Origin: Moringa oleifera
Taxonomy: Eukaryota > Streptophyta > Magnoliopsida > Brassicales > Moringaceae
Assembly (NCBI GenBank): GCA_021397835.1
Contig: JAJFZO010000094.1
Location: 11,074,001 to 11,138,000 of the forward strand
Direction: 5' to 3'
Length of the DNA stretch: 64,000 nucleotides
Each line of letters begins with the position of its first letter. Position 1 is the stretch's first letter. Below the pieces are notes generated by a model. That model was not told the origin of the DNA. It was given only the letters and a program-made list of their open reading frames with translations, and ran no database searches. Shown here one piece after another: positions 38,890 to 51,620 of the stretch. The position numbers and the translations under genes are program-made.

Positions 38890-40525
38890 GACATGTACCC
38901 CTAAATATATTTAGAAATTTTAAGTTTAAATTTGTTATGTAAAATTTTAATTTGAATAAATATTTTGAAATAAATAAAAGATATAGTTTAATTGAATCAA
39001 ATTAAAATATGATATGATATGATATATATATATATATACACAATTAGTTCACTAGGTAATTTAAAATATAAAATAAAAATAATTTAGCACATATTTTTAG
39101 ATATTTTAAAATTTTTGATAAAGAAAAAAAATCATCATTTCATTATATTAGGCCATATGACATTTATCCTTTCATTAAACAAATATGATATGTTTGGAGC
39201 TATATTATCAAATAAACTTACATATTTTAAAACAAGATACATGATAACAATAATATATCATACACACATATCTTTAATAAATTATTAAAAAAATTTAAAT
39301 TTGTTATGGTATTTATATTAAGATTATTTTTTAAAAAATTATAAATTATCTTTCAATAACATAAAATCAAAATTATATGGATAAGTTAAAATTTTATTTT
39401 TATTTTACATAAATATCATCTTTTAAAAAAATGATTCATAAAAAGATTAAAAAAAAGTTAATTTTATTTTATAATTATAAATATAGATAAATTAAAAATT
39501 TTTAATTCAAGTAACAAATTAATTTATTTAAAAATGAATAATTTTTAGTTCTTTATCTAAATCCTTATCATTGATGTTTTTTTCTTTCTTTCACTTGTTT
39601 TCCCTCTCACGCATTGTGTTTTGCTTCTTGCTTTAAATCTCTAGAGTGTAAATCTTTTTCTCTCACAACTACTTTTCATCTTGTGCTAAATTTTCCTCTT
39701 TTCTCTTATCTTAATTTCAACCTCATGCCTTATTCATTTATAATTTTTGTAGCTACTGAGTGATTTAGAGCACAAGATACCACCGAGTGCTTTGTAGTTA
39801 AAAGTAAACCTTTACACCTCTTTACAATTTTTTCACGGAATTCTTCTAGCTCTGCAAATTTGCTGGAATTGATTCTTGCAAAAGCATGCTTTGCAAACAA
39901 TTAACAATATTTATTATCTGTTAATTGCCTAAAAAAGTAAGATTTTTTTCTTGTCTTCACGATTATGCAACTCTCTTAATTAACACTGGCTTTAGGTATT
40001 TATGTGGTTGCATGTCATCATCAATTAATAGCCTTACAATAATTTTATTGTTATATTATTTTTTAAATGTATTTAAAAAATAAAGTTAAAAATAATAGAA
40101 AATTACCGCATAAAACTAGAAAAAAGAACATGTGTACTATTGTGTCAATGTAATCAAAATATTTAAAATTGATTACACTGTAAATCAATATTTATATTTA
40201 ATACAAATTTTCAAATTAAAATTCAAAAAAATTCATCAATTAAGTATTTATAATTTAAATTTTTTAATTTAATATTTATTTCAATAGATTATGTTAGTTT
40301 TAACACTCATTATCTTTTGACACATGAAATGATGAGTATATGCCTACAATAGATAATCATCATCTTTTTAGTACAATACAATAAATAAAAAATATTTTAA
40401 ACATAGATAAAAATATATTATTTTTATTTAATTAATAAAAAATCTCTTTTTTTAAACATAAAATCACAATTTTATACCTTAAAAAATATGATCGTAAAAG
40501 TTAATAAAATTTATTGCACTACAAA
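38890..40525. other. AT-rich intergenic DNA
   Basis: No gene. A pyrimidine-rich, leader-like stretch lies at 39570-39730 but is not followed by a supported reading frame. A TA microsatellite is near 39023-39038. Confidence 0.4.
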
Positions 40526-41300
40526 AAAATACATTGAAAAGATGAGGTCGTAGGAAAATATTTTCTCATGAATTTTTTTTTTGGAATTTTTGCTCAAAAA
40601 ATCATAAGAAAAGTAAATTTATTATTTTTAACATTTTTATAATAATATAAATAATATTTCAACAAAATTTATTTTGAGAAAATTTATAATTTTATTTTAC
40701 ATTTTTTAATTTTAATTAAATTTTAATGAAAATTACAGTTAAAAATTTATTATAAATATTTTCACAATAATTTTTGTTGAAACATTCGAAAAAATTAATT
40801 TATTTTATTATTTTTTTACAAATAACAATTAAATTTCCATAAAATTATCACTAAAATTTTAGTAAAAATACAGTAATTCTCAAAACATGTGAAAAAATAA
40901 TTTTTGTAAATGTTTCTTCAAATACAAATTGAATTTAAAAAAAATTAGCACTTGAATTTTACTATAAGTATTTCTGCGGTTATTTTCATTGAAAAATTTA
41001 AAAAAATTTCTTACTATGTTAAAAAAATTAAATTACAACAAAAATTAACATTAAAATTTTATTGTAATTATTACTATGTTAATTTTCACTAGAAATTTTG
41101 GCAAAAAAACTTAAATTTGTTTTATAATTTTTTCTAAATGCCAATAAAAATTATTTTTGAAATCCTATTATAAATAATCTCACTATAGTTTTTTTGAAAT
41201 ATTTTTAGAAAAATTTAATTTTGTTTTATAATTTTTTCTTCAAATACTAATACAATGGTAATTTTTTTAAAATATTTTAAAAAATTAATTTATCAATCAA
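40526..41300 (+). mobile_element. Possible CACTA-type transposon end
   Basis: CACTACAAAAAAATACATTG at 40526 resembles the terminal repeat of CACTA elements. It is followed by about 750 bases of degenerate A/T-rich repeats with AAAAATTAATTTATTTT- and AAATTATCACTAAAATTTTA-like text. The opposite terminus was not found. Confidence 0.35.
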
Positions 41301-41511
41301 GCACTTAAGTACTACACTTAATAAACATAATATATTTATTATTATTAAAATCAAACTGTTAATCACTTAATGACATTAGAGGACTAAGACAATATATTAA
41401 AGGATTCACAAAAACTATTCAAGAGAAATTAGAATTACGCTTCATTCGAAATTTATCTAAAGCAGTCATTAAAGTGAAAAATCAATTGAAATTGAATGAT
41501 GAATTAAAGTT

Positions 41512-42813
41512 TTTATTTTTATTTGTAAGTCTGATATCTAAGTACTTCTCTAATTCCATCTTTTTACAATCAAAATTGAGTATTGAGTTAGTGTTGATAA
41601 TTGAAAGTGGTGTGACCACTAGTTAAAATCGATCCCCCTGATTATAGTCCTATACCAAGTTGGGGGTAGTTCCCTAACCCGTCCTTGAAGAGGGCAGTTG
41701 TGGAACTTGCAAGGCGGACCATGTAATTCAGTAACATATTAATCATCCTCGTAATGGATCAAATCCATGTCTTGTCCGAGAGTAATATTCTCAAAATGCC
41801 ACTATACTCTTTTTTCGATTTCTTGACAATTAGGGCATTGCATCATACCCTTGCATTAAATGTAGAGCCAATACAATGAAGATGAAATTAGTGAGAGCAT
41901 TTAAGCTTGGCAACAGTCGTGTCATAGTTATCAAAAACATCCTCCCAACTGATTGAACATAAAATAGGAGAAGAGAATGATCCTGTTGCTTTGGTGCGCC
42001 GTTTCAATGCCCTTTTTTCCACCAAGCAAAAGAGTATATTAAGATTTGATGAAGAAGAAGAGGAAATGAGGCAACCAATAAAAAGCCAAAAAACCTTGTC
42101 AAAGCCAAAGAATGGCTGCTCTCAAACCACTTACAATGAAGTGTAGTTGCCCATTATAGAGTTTGGATGTCACTTGTAAAATTTCCCAAATTGCGAAGCT
42201 TCTAAAGAGAATGAGGAGTATTCTGGTACTCTTGTTTAGCTTCTCTTATTGGTCTCACTCCTCTTCGTCTCCATCAAATCTCAATTTGGTCTTTTGTTTG
42301 CTGAAAAAGAAAGTGTTGAGATGATGCACTAAGCAGCAAGATCATCCTCCTTCTTTATTTTATGCTCAATCTGCTCGGAGGAGGTTTCTGATAACTGTGA
42401 CAAGACTGTTATCAAGCTCAAATACTTTCACTAATTCCATCTTGATTGTGTTGGCTCTACATTTAATGCAACTGGTGTGATGCAATGCCTTAATTATGGA
42501 GAAATTTAAAAAGGTGTATGCTGACCTCTTATGAATATTACTCCAAAAAAAAGCATGGACTTTATCTATTACGAGGATGATCAACATGCTATTGAAATGC
42601 ACATGCAATATTGCAAGTTTCACAACTGCCCTATCCATGGATGGGTTAGTGGCCTACCACCATCTTGGTATAGGACTATAATAAGAGAACTCCACTTAAC
42701 TGGTGATCACTCTACTTTCAATTATCAACACCAACTCAATAATCATCTCTAATTACAAAGAGATGGAATTAGAAGAGTACTATAGAGATAAGGCCTGAAA
42801 ATAAATAAAAATA
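41512..42813. repeat. Long imperfect inverted repeat (hairpin), arms about 580 bases
   Basis: Left arm about 41512-42092, right arm about 42232-42813, loop about 140 bases. Matching pairs include CTAATTCCATC (41550) with its complement near 42765, TATAGTCCTATACCAAG (41645) with its complement near 42663, and GCATTAAATGTAGAGCCAA (41853) with its complement near 42455. The arms differ at roughly one base in five by eye. No transposase was recognised. A transcript would fold into a long hairpin. Confidence 0.85.
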
Positions 42814-42869
42814 ATATTTTATAATTTGTACAACATCGACCTCATATTCAAATTATTTTTTTTAAAAAA

Positions 42870-44650
42870 AACAAAGAACGTTCATGGATGATAGCAAGGT
42901 ATTGTTTCAATGGATGATGGAGATGTCTAGCTCCAAGCATGTTGATATAGAAAAGCTAGGCATGTTCATCAGCAAAAGTAATTTCTATATGACTATTTAG
43001 ATTTCTCCTTCTGAAGATAAACTATATAACACCAAAGAGGAAAATATTTATTCTAAGTATAACACAATAAATAGTCACTAACAGGTCTGCTTCTGGTTAT
43101 CATAAAGCATTAAAAAAAACAATTCTATTATTTTTAACAATAAAAATTGGATTGTAAGGAATGTTAAACAATTCTAATTTTGAAATTAAAATAAAAAATA
43201 TTTGGCATAATAAAAATTTTAGGTATATTTCTCCCATTAAATCTCTTTATGCAAAAAATTGTATGAAAATTAGAAAGAAATAAAATAATTTTACCTAACT
43301 AAAAATAAAATACTGAAAATCTAAAATAATTTACATATATAGAAAATCATGTATGACCATAAAATTTACATCAAGAAAAAAATATCAAACATTTTTTATT
43401 GGATATTATATAGAAATTTAACTGTTAATAAAATACCTCAAATTTGAGAAAAAAATTGATAAAAAAATATCAATATTTACCCTTGAAAAAATTTAAAGAT
43501 TTGAATTATGAAAAGATAAATCTTAAATAAATGACATATTAGCAAAGTAAGATTTAAAATTCATTCTTTTCTTTAAATTTTAAGGAAATTTCATGTAATT
43601 TTTTCTATATATGACTTAAATGCTTCAAAATTTGAACATACGCTTTCTATAACATACATTTAATTTAATCTTCTTTTAGTTTGTAATTATATATCTTAAA
43701 ATGTTATGAAACACAAAAAAAAAAAAAAAAGAAAAGAAACTCACCTTATGTTGTTTGGAACAATTTGAATTTGATTTTGGAGCTTAACCAGAAAATCTTT
43801 CTTTCTGTTAATCTTAGGGCTACCAAATTTCTCATGGATCTCAATCTGAAGTCACACAATGAGAAAATTATCATATATTTAAATAGAACTAAAAGCTATT
43901 GAAAACAAACTCTTTTGAATGGTCAAGATATGGGTTCTCATTTACTTTATTACCATATTTTTCAAGCTAATTATGAGTGAGTCAAACAATCAGTTAATTA
44001 CCATCTATTTAAATAAAATTAAAATTAAATCAAAATATATTTTTTTAAATAGTCAAAATGTAGGTTCTCATTTATTTCATTACCATATTTTTCAATCTAA
44101 TTATGAGTGAGTCAAAGAATTAATTAATTATCATCTATTTAAATAGAATTAAAAGTAAATTAAAATATATTTTTTTAGGTAGTCAAAATGTAGGTTCTCA
44201 TTTCCTTCATTATCATATTTTTCAATCTAATTATGAGTGAGTCAAAGAATCAATTAATTATTATCTATTTAAATAAAATTAAAAGTAAATTAAAATATAT
44301 TTTTTTAATAGTCAAAATATAGGTTCTCATTTACTTCATTATCATATTTTTCAATCTAATTATGAGTGAATCAAAGAAACGTTAACATGAGTTCGATTCT
44401 CATCTATTTAAATAAAGTTAAAAGTAAATGAAATCAAACTTTTTTAAATAGTCCAAATATAAGTTCTCATTTACTTCACTCTTATATTTTTTAATCAAAT
44501 TATGAGTGAGTCAAAGAATTAGTTACACTATCATTTATTTAAATATAATTAAAAGTAAATAAAAATAAATATTTTTAAGTAACCAAAATATAAGTTCTCT
44601 TTTACTTTATTACCATATTTTTTAATTTAATTATGAGTGAGCCAAAAAAT
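42870..44650 (-). pseudogene. ULTRAPETALA block copy C, promoter remnant without coding exons
   Basis: 42870-42965 matches intron 1 of block B (near 33820-34000). The text then jumps to upstream sequence (CATCAGCAAAAGTAATTTCT, compare 22452), so exon 1 has been deleted. A leader/donor module is kept at about 43745-43855 (ATAAG|GTGAG). Exons 2 and 3 are absent. Upstream lies a tandem array (separate entry). Confidence 0.7.
43870..44650 (-). repeat. Tandem array of about 130-bp promoter units, six copies
   Basis: TATTTAAATA occurs at 43876, 44006, 44136, 44266, 44405 and 44536, spacing 130, 130, 130, 139 and 131 bases. Each unit also holds a GGTTCTCATTTACTT-like stretch, a CATATTTTTCAATCTAATTATG-like stretch and, in most, a TGAGTCA motif. 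Single copies of the unit lie upstream of ULTRAPETALA copies A and B, so the array is an amplified promoter piece. Confidence 0.85.
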
Positions 44651-44699
44651 AGATAATATCATATATATATATATATATATGTTACGTTTACCAAAGCCA

Positions 44700-45730
44700 T
44701 ATTAAGCAAAATTGGACCAATCAAAATTCAGCATGTCAGACTTGCCAACTAACTCAATCTAGGACTTGTTGCTAAGTCAAGCTAGTAACTACTGAACCTG
44801 AAAAATCTAAAATTAATGTAAATTTTTAAAAATATTTAATCATATTCGATGCTCAATCTCTCAAGATTTTTTTTATCATATCCATCACTTAAAAATTCAT
44901 CCAAAATCTCTCATGAGATCATTCCAAATTACGAATTTTCATCATATAAGGCTCAAAGATCCACAGTAAAAGCTTGTAAAAGGTACAAGTATCTCTTTAT
45001 TATTCTTTTAATATCTATTTGAAGACTGAATATTGACTTAAGCCTCAAAGTTATCCTTTTATAGACTGAATAGACTTTTGAGCTACTTTAATTCAAGTTA
45101 TGAGTAATTTTTAAATAAAAATATTTGGCACTTTCTATAAAAAATCGAGCAAAAAGCATTACCACCTAGAAAGAACACTTCAAATCATATAGGTACTAAG
45201 CGAAACTTGTAATCTACCATCGTTGCCAAAGCCTCTACTGAAATAAATGTCAATTAGGATTCTCGATAATATTTTTTAAAAAAATTAATCTTAAATTTTA
45301 AAATATATTCAAATAAATTTTAATTGATCAAATATGATTAAATTAAACCCTTTATTTTTCAATTTTTTATGATGTTAATTTAATTTAAGGATTTGACGAA
45401 AACAAAACGATATTTTAAACTAAATAAAAAGTTAAATGATAACTATTTTTTCTTAATTTTGCTTCACCCCTTTTCAAAATCCTCGTTTAGCCTTTGCCAA
45501 AATCGAATCTCCCTTTCCTAGTTGGTTCTCGTAAGGTGTGATCAAATTATTGATTGCTGGTGTTGCATTTGCAGCAAATGTTATTGTTTAAAAAAAGTGA
45601 ATTTGATAAAATGAAGACTAAAGATTACAAACCTTGGTAGGGTGGCATTTGCTTTAACTATTACAAGCCTAAAAAAAAGATTGAAGCTTGCTTGATTGAT
45701 TAATGTCTCTAATACTATACTGATTGGCAT
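44700..45730. other. Intergenic DNA, no gene seen
   Basis: Mixed AT-rich DNA after a TA microsatellite (about 44661-44682). Confidence 0.4.
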
Positions 45731-45735
45731 TGCAG

Positions 45736-45824
45736 AGAATTGTGTGAATTTAGTATCACTTAACTTAATTGGGTGTGAGTCGATAACTGAAGTTGGTCTT
45801 CGTGCTTTTGGGCATCATGGCTGA
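45736..45824 (+). pseudogene. F-box/LRR-like exon scrap
   Basis: After an acceptor-like ATTGCAG, a frame reads NCVNLVSLNLIGCESITEVG and LRAFGHHG then stops. This has the cysteine-containing leucine-rich repeat spacing of plant F-box/LRR (AMN1/FBL) proteins. No other exons were found nearby, so it looks like a lone fragment. Confidence 0.45.
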
Positions 45825-45829
45825 ATATT

Positions 45830-46740
45830 TACGTTTTCTCGAACAGTTAATGAGCAAAATTCACAAAAAGAGAAGGTAGTCTTGGGGACTACCTTTCATG
45901 ATTTGGTTGTCCCTAATGGATAAAAATATGTAGTTTTGCTAATTATATTAGAGAGAGAGAGGGGGGATATGATCAAAAGCTATATTTTCCTTTGTTTTTT
46001 TTTTAAGTTTTTAAATATTTTAATAATAAAAATATTTTCACTTTTATAAATTAATTAAATTAATGTAAATTGATTAATATTTAATGTTTGATTTTTTAGA
46101 TATCAAAATTTTATTAACAAAATAAATCAAATCTTTACATTTGAATACATAAATTTGAAAAATATATATTATTTTTTAAAATATTTTTATTTAAAAATTA
46201 AATTTAAGAAAATATCATTTAAAACTCCATAGAACATCTTCTCTCTTAATTTTTATTTTAAATTTTTAAATATCTTTAAACTAATTTTGACTGATAAGAA
46301 ATAATTAAATTGAACATTATTAAAAATTTTATAAATTAAAAATATTTATATTAAAAGTTTTATACTATGAATTTTGATTTAAAATTTTTTATGAACTTGA
46401 AAAAATATTCAAACTATTATCATAAAAAAATTTAAAAATTTTTAAATGTTAAAATTATTTTTTAAAAAAATTATAGTAAATAATTCATAAATCAAAAATT
46501 ATTTAAAATTAAAAAATTAACTTAAAATAAAATATAAAATTTATTTATATAATTTTTAAAATATTTTTAAAATAAAAATATGCTTAATTTTATTATAATA
46601 GTTTAAATATATTTGAAAAGTTAAAAATAAATTTTTTTAAAAAAAATTATTTTTAAATTTTAAATGATATTTATTTATTACTTTTTTAAATTAAATATTA
46701 TTTAATTTTAACATTATAAAAAATTTAAGGCAAACATTTT
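45830..46740. other. AT-rich intergenic DNA and promoter region
   Basis: Very AT-rich; a GA-rich stretch is at 45949-45965. It ends at the promoter of the PLP-enzyme gene. No clear TATA box can be singled out in this composition. Confidence 0.4.
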
Positions 46741-46837
46741 TATTTTTTATTTTTCCTTGGGCTGGGAAAATAAGGCAAAGTTTCTGATTGGCAAGCTGGG
46801 TAAGCCGCTGAGAAGAAGGAGAGAGGGGGCTGAGGGG

Positions 46838-49800
46838 ATGTGGGTCTTATCCTGTGCCTTCCCTGTTTATCATGCGCGCTCCCCTAGAGCTTCAGTATAC
46901 AAACTCGCGGTTCCTTCAACCTCTCGAGTTTCGGTTCACTACCGTGATCATCCATTTGTACCAGAGGTAAAATAAAGAAAAAACTTTGTAACCGGAATTA
47001 AATGCTTTGGTTGATTGCCTGCAACAAACATGAGAAGAAAGTTCTAAACTTGAGTTGCTTAACATAGCACTTCGGTTGGCTTTACTTAGCTGAGAAGTGA
47101 CAACCAATTTCATGTTGTTTGCTTATCAGAACCCGTGACTGTTATATGGATATTGGTCTGTTTGGTTTCCGAGAAAATGCAGGGAACTATAACAGTCGTA
47201 AATTTAGTGTATACTCTGTTGTATGGGGGGGATCTCTGTCTGCTAATCTCAGACAGTATTATGCATCCCCAGGCGCAATTATTTGTTTTTTCTGCTTTTT
47301 GTTCACTTTGTAGCCCAAATAATTACTTTTGGGTATTGTTCTGTGTAATTGCTTGAGAAAAGTGTGTGAGAAATGAAGAGAAAACGTAAATAGAATCAAT
47401 AAGTATGTGAGACTTGAAGGAAGAAAATATTCCCTTTTAGTTGGCCTTTACACACTTCTTTTTTTTTTTAATCTTCTTTTGCTGGACTCAAAAATCATTT
47501 GAAATCATGAAGCTTAGTTGGTGTTGGAGAAAATATGGGATGTGTGAAGAGTTATATTCTAATTAAGGTAATAATCTATATTTTCATTCACATGGATCAT
47601 GAAAACTATTTGACTTCGTCAAGGTGAGTGAGTAACTATTTTCTTACTATGTCATCGTGGCCTGCATTAGATGTAGAATCCAATATTTTTGTTAACTTTT
47701 TAGCACTAGATATATGATGATAGTGCTAATACAAGACAGATGCTTTGTTTTCTACAAAGCAGGTGGTGAAAGCAGTGGACTCCTTGCATACAGAGTTTAG
47801 AACTATGGATAACTTGGTGGCATGCAATACTTCCCGTGTACTTAAAGCTTTTCAGAATGCCCGAGTTGGATCTCATGTGAGTAAAATTTTCTTCAGATAG
47901 AATATGCATGTTGATATTTCATACATGCTCATACATGTAATTAAATGCTAGATTTAGTTTCTTATGTGTTCCTTGAAGTTGGAACACATGTCTTGAGTGT
48001 GTTATTTGCATCTGAATGTGCGTGCATGTTGGTATGCATCTCTCCTTATGATCTTGCATTTACTAATAATTTTGTGGGAGTACCTTCTTCTCAAACAATA
48101 TTTTTAATTGCTTTTCTCATCAGCACTTTGCTGGGTGCACTGGCTATGGTCATGATGAAGCTGGAGGACGAGAAGTACTTGACCAAGTCTTTGCAGAAAT
48201 TGTTGGGGCTGAATCTGCAATAGTTCGCTCACAGGTTTGCTTGCTTTTCTTAGGTTTTTATACTATTCACTAAATGTATTAATTGCATGTCTTTTTTCCT
48301 ATCAGTTTTTCTCAGGTACCCATGCTATCACTTGTGCCTTGTTTGCTCTTTTAAGGCCAGGGGATGAGGTGAGCTATCATTTTGATGGTTTCTGTCCTTC
48401 TGCTTGTTAGAGTTTACCTTGATAGTGTAGAATGTTCTTTGGCTCCTGGGTCACTAGAGTATGGCTTAGACTAACTTGATTGTCAGCTTTTGGCAGTTGC
48501 TGGTGCTCCCTATGACACTTTAGAGGAAGTTATTGGAAAGAGGGACTCCAATGGACTAGGTTCCTTGAAAGACTTTGGTGTAAAGTATCGTGAAGTTCCT
48601 GTATGTTGAGTCTAACCTAACCACATGAAAGAATTTTGAGTTTCTGGTGGAACTTCCTCTCTGATCAACTTTATTGCAGCTTGCTGAAGATGGTGGGCTC
48701 GACTGGAGTGCACTTGGGAGTTCTTTGAAACCTGATACAAAATGTGCTCTCATACAGAGGTCATGTGGTTATTCATGGCGTCGGAGTTTAAGTGTAAATG
48801 AGATAGGGAGGGCAATAAGGATGATAAAGGTGAGGCTTGTACAATGAAAAATATCTATGCCTATATCTTCTTCCCCAGGACATTGATGATGTGATGAGGT
48901 CCAGTCCCATTGTCCTCTGACCTGCATGGTTTTTATTTTGCTTAATCATTAAAAGCTTGATTGCACGTATTGATCACCGAAATCTTGATTAAGCTGACAT
49001 TTCTTTCTCATTCTGAATATTCTAAGTGAGTTCTACCCAATTTAATAACTGGGGCATTAATATTAACAGAACCTTCTTTGGTTCCTCAGACATTATCTTG
49101 AGTTTTCTCAAAATATCATTGATATCTTATTATTGAAGCAGTCAATTGATTTGAAGACTCTGATGTTCTTTGTTCTTTTCCCCATCAATGTTTTGACATT
49201 TTTATGTCTAGATGCAAAATCCAAATTGCTTGGTCATGGTGGATAACTGCTATGGTGAATTTGTGGAGAGCATTGAACCTCCAATGGTGGTAAGTGAGAT
49301 ATTTTTGTCTTACCTAGTATTTAAGACAGGTGACATACTTTTGTTAATGGTGGGGCAGGGTGCAGATTTGATTGCAGGCAGTTTGATAAAAAATCCTGGT
49401 GGAACAATTGCACCTTGTGGTGGATATGTTGCTGGGTCAAAAAAATTGGTAGAAGCAGCTGCAGCTCGTCTCTCTGCACCAGGCCTTGGGGTTGATTGTG
49501 GATCAACACCTGGCACTACCATGCGAGCTCTTTTCCAAGGCTTGTATCTTTCATCTCAAATGGTTGGTGAAGCGCTAAAGGTAGTAGATTCTGCTTGCCC
49601 TGCTTGTTCTTTGTTCGCGTATGTGCTTTTTGTTGTGGTAACAGAACTTCGTATTTTGTACCATAAGGGAACCCTTCTAATAGCTGAAGTTATGGCATCT
49701 AAAGGGTACAAGGTGCAGCCTCTGCCTCGTGTCCCTCGTCATGATACTGTCCAGGTTAGTTTTCCCTTGAGATTAATCTATACCCTCTTGGGATAAACTT

Positions 49801-50789
49801 GGTAATCAATATATCATCACCTTGGAGTGTTTAGGTTCACCTTTTCTGGCTTGTGATAAAATGATTTTGACTAATTGAAAGACTCTTTACATGCGCACTA
49901 CAGAGTCACTTTTGTTTGGTTATCTCTTTTGTACTATATTCTTTGTTATCACTTGTTGCATATGTTCACAATGATGCTTTTCAGGCTGTACAGCTAGGCA
50001 GCCGCGAGCGTCTCATTGCTTTCTGTCAGGCTGTACAGAGGAGTTCCCCGGTTGCTTCGTTCACTAAACCTGTTGCGGGTACAACTCCTGGATATGCATC
50101 AGAGGTCTGGCATACTTTAGACTTCATATCAATCTCATGGTTTTTCAGCAAGAAATTTTGAAAGTCGCTTGGCAATTTCCCGTAATTAAATGATCTGCCC
50201 TGAAAGCAAAAGAAATGAATTTTTAGCATCATGTATGAGGTGAAAATGCATGCAATGGTTCCTCATGGTCTTGAAGTCTGCTGAGACATGAATGACAGGA
50301 TCATTTTAACTCTTACTGGAATGTTTCTCTAGCTTTTATTTTTTGGATTGTCTCGATAACATATACAATGATCCCTCAAGTAGGTTCTCATCGTGAGTTT
50401 TTGGGCTGATTTTCGGTCAAAACATGGATTCAGAATCAAAATATGGTGGCTTTGAACTCTTTTTTGGTTTTTCTGGTGATCTCTAGTATCTCTTTTGTAA
50501 ATTTTTCAGGTGATCTTTGCGGATGGAACCTTCATTGATGGGAGTACAAGTGAGCTGTCATGTGATGGACCCCTGAGAGAACCTTTTGCTGTATTCTGTC
50601 AGGTTGTTCTTGTCTCATGCTGTTATCTTGTCTCATTCAGACTTCTTGCCCACTTACTATCATCAGCTGCACAACAATTTTATGTCTGGTAATATGGCTA
50701 TTTGGACTTGTGAAACTTTCTCGCTGCAGGGGGGCACACATTGGACACAGTGGGGGCTAGTTCTAGGAGAGATTTTGAAGTCCATATGA
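46838..50789 (+). CDS. Methionine gamma-lyase-like PLP enzyme (aluminium-resistance family)
   Basis: Twelve exons: 46838-46966, 47763-47876, 48124-48234, 48306-48368, 48487-48600, 48680-48829, 49212-49289, 49359-49580, 49668-49754, 49985-50104, 50510-50602, 50730-50789. All junctions are phase 0 with GT-AG ends, giving 446 residues. The protein matches the Met_gamma_lyase family (PF06838), often annotated as cystathionine beta-lyase family protein involved in aluminium resistance. Visible marks include HFAGCTGYGHDEAGGRE, FFSGTHAI, MVDNCYGEFVE and SLIKNPGGTIAPCGGYVAG, whose Lys is the likely PLP Schiff-base residue. Exon 1 encodes a Ser/Arg-rich N-terminus that may be a plastid transit peptide. 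The exact reaction is not established by sequence. Intron 1 contains the sequence also found at 31457. Confidence 0.93.
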
Positions 50790-51543
50790 TCTAAACTAAT
50801 TCAGAAAGATAGGGGAACGCAAAGGTCTTGCTCCGATATTGTTCCAACCAATCATACCACAGTAACACAGAAGTGGGATATCTTTACAAGCATTGCTCTG
50901 ATTACAGAGAAGGGGCATAACCAGTTTCAGAGTTTGAGGTATCAATATAAATCATTGTACTTCTGGGCACCTGAGTTGTGTTCATGTTTGTCAGTTTCAC
51001 AATTGGAAAGAGTGCTTTAGCTAAAAATTGAATACCCAAACTGCAAACTGGTACCTACACCAGTCAACACTTGGCAGATTGCTGTCTGAGATAAGGTTGC
51101 TGCTGCTTGAGGTCCTGCAGACAGGGAAGTGTACTGGATTCTGTGCAAGAGCAGACAATTTTTGTATTAGAATTTTGTATTAATCAGGCTTGATTGTAGT
51201 ATATTGATGAAAGATTCATCTTGTTGCTTGAGACATTGTACCCAAGATACAATATGCAACAGAGAGACTCCGATTCATGAATTTGTCACTCTGAATCTTT
51301 GATTTACATTTTCATTTCTTTCTTGGCCTGCTAGTTCATTACTCTCCATCTTAGTTGAAACTCAACTGCAGGAGAGCAGGTTTACTTAACCTTGAAGGGC
51401 AATGTAGAAACTCAGAATTACATTTCGACGTCAATTTCAAAGTAGAAATTCAAAATTGAAAAGAAAGAAGAAATAGAAAAAAAAAATGCAGGAGAGCAAA
51501 GAAACCTTTCCACCGAGTATGCTGCTGCAAAATAAGAAACCCG

Positions 51544-51547
51544 AAAA
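51544..51547 (-). terminator. Pol III terminator (TTTT) of tRNA-Phe
   Basis: Four T residues on the minus strand directly follow the tRNA 3' end. Confidence 0.7.
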
Positions 51548-51572
51548 TGCGGTGAGCGTGGATCGAACACGC

Positions 51573-51615
<43 letters not shown>

Positions 51616-51620
51616 CCCGC
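51548..51620 (-). tRNA. tRNA-Phe (GAA)
   Basis: 73 bases on the minus strand, starting GCGGGGATAGCTCAGTTGGG. Anticodon loop CTGAAGA gives anticodon GAA. The D, anticodon and T arms (GTTCGATCC box B) are all complete, with no intron and no encoded CCA. The acceptor stem holds a G5-A68 mismatch, which I recall as normal in nuclear plant tRNA-Phe. The gene stands between two protein genes. Confidence 0.97.

Noticed and set aside
43870..44650. CRISPR array
   Set aside because: Units are about 130 bases, contiguous without unique spacers, and the genome is a plant's.
47072..47370. Open frames in intron 1 of the PLP-enzyme gene
   Set aside because: They lie between well-defined splice sites, and the frames are not kept in the copy at 31457.
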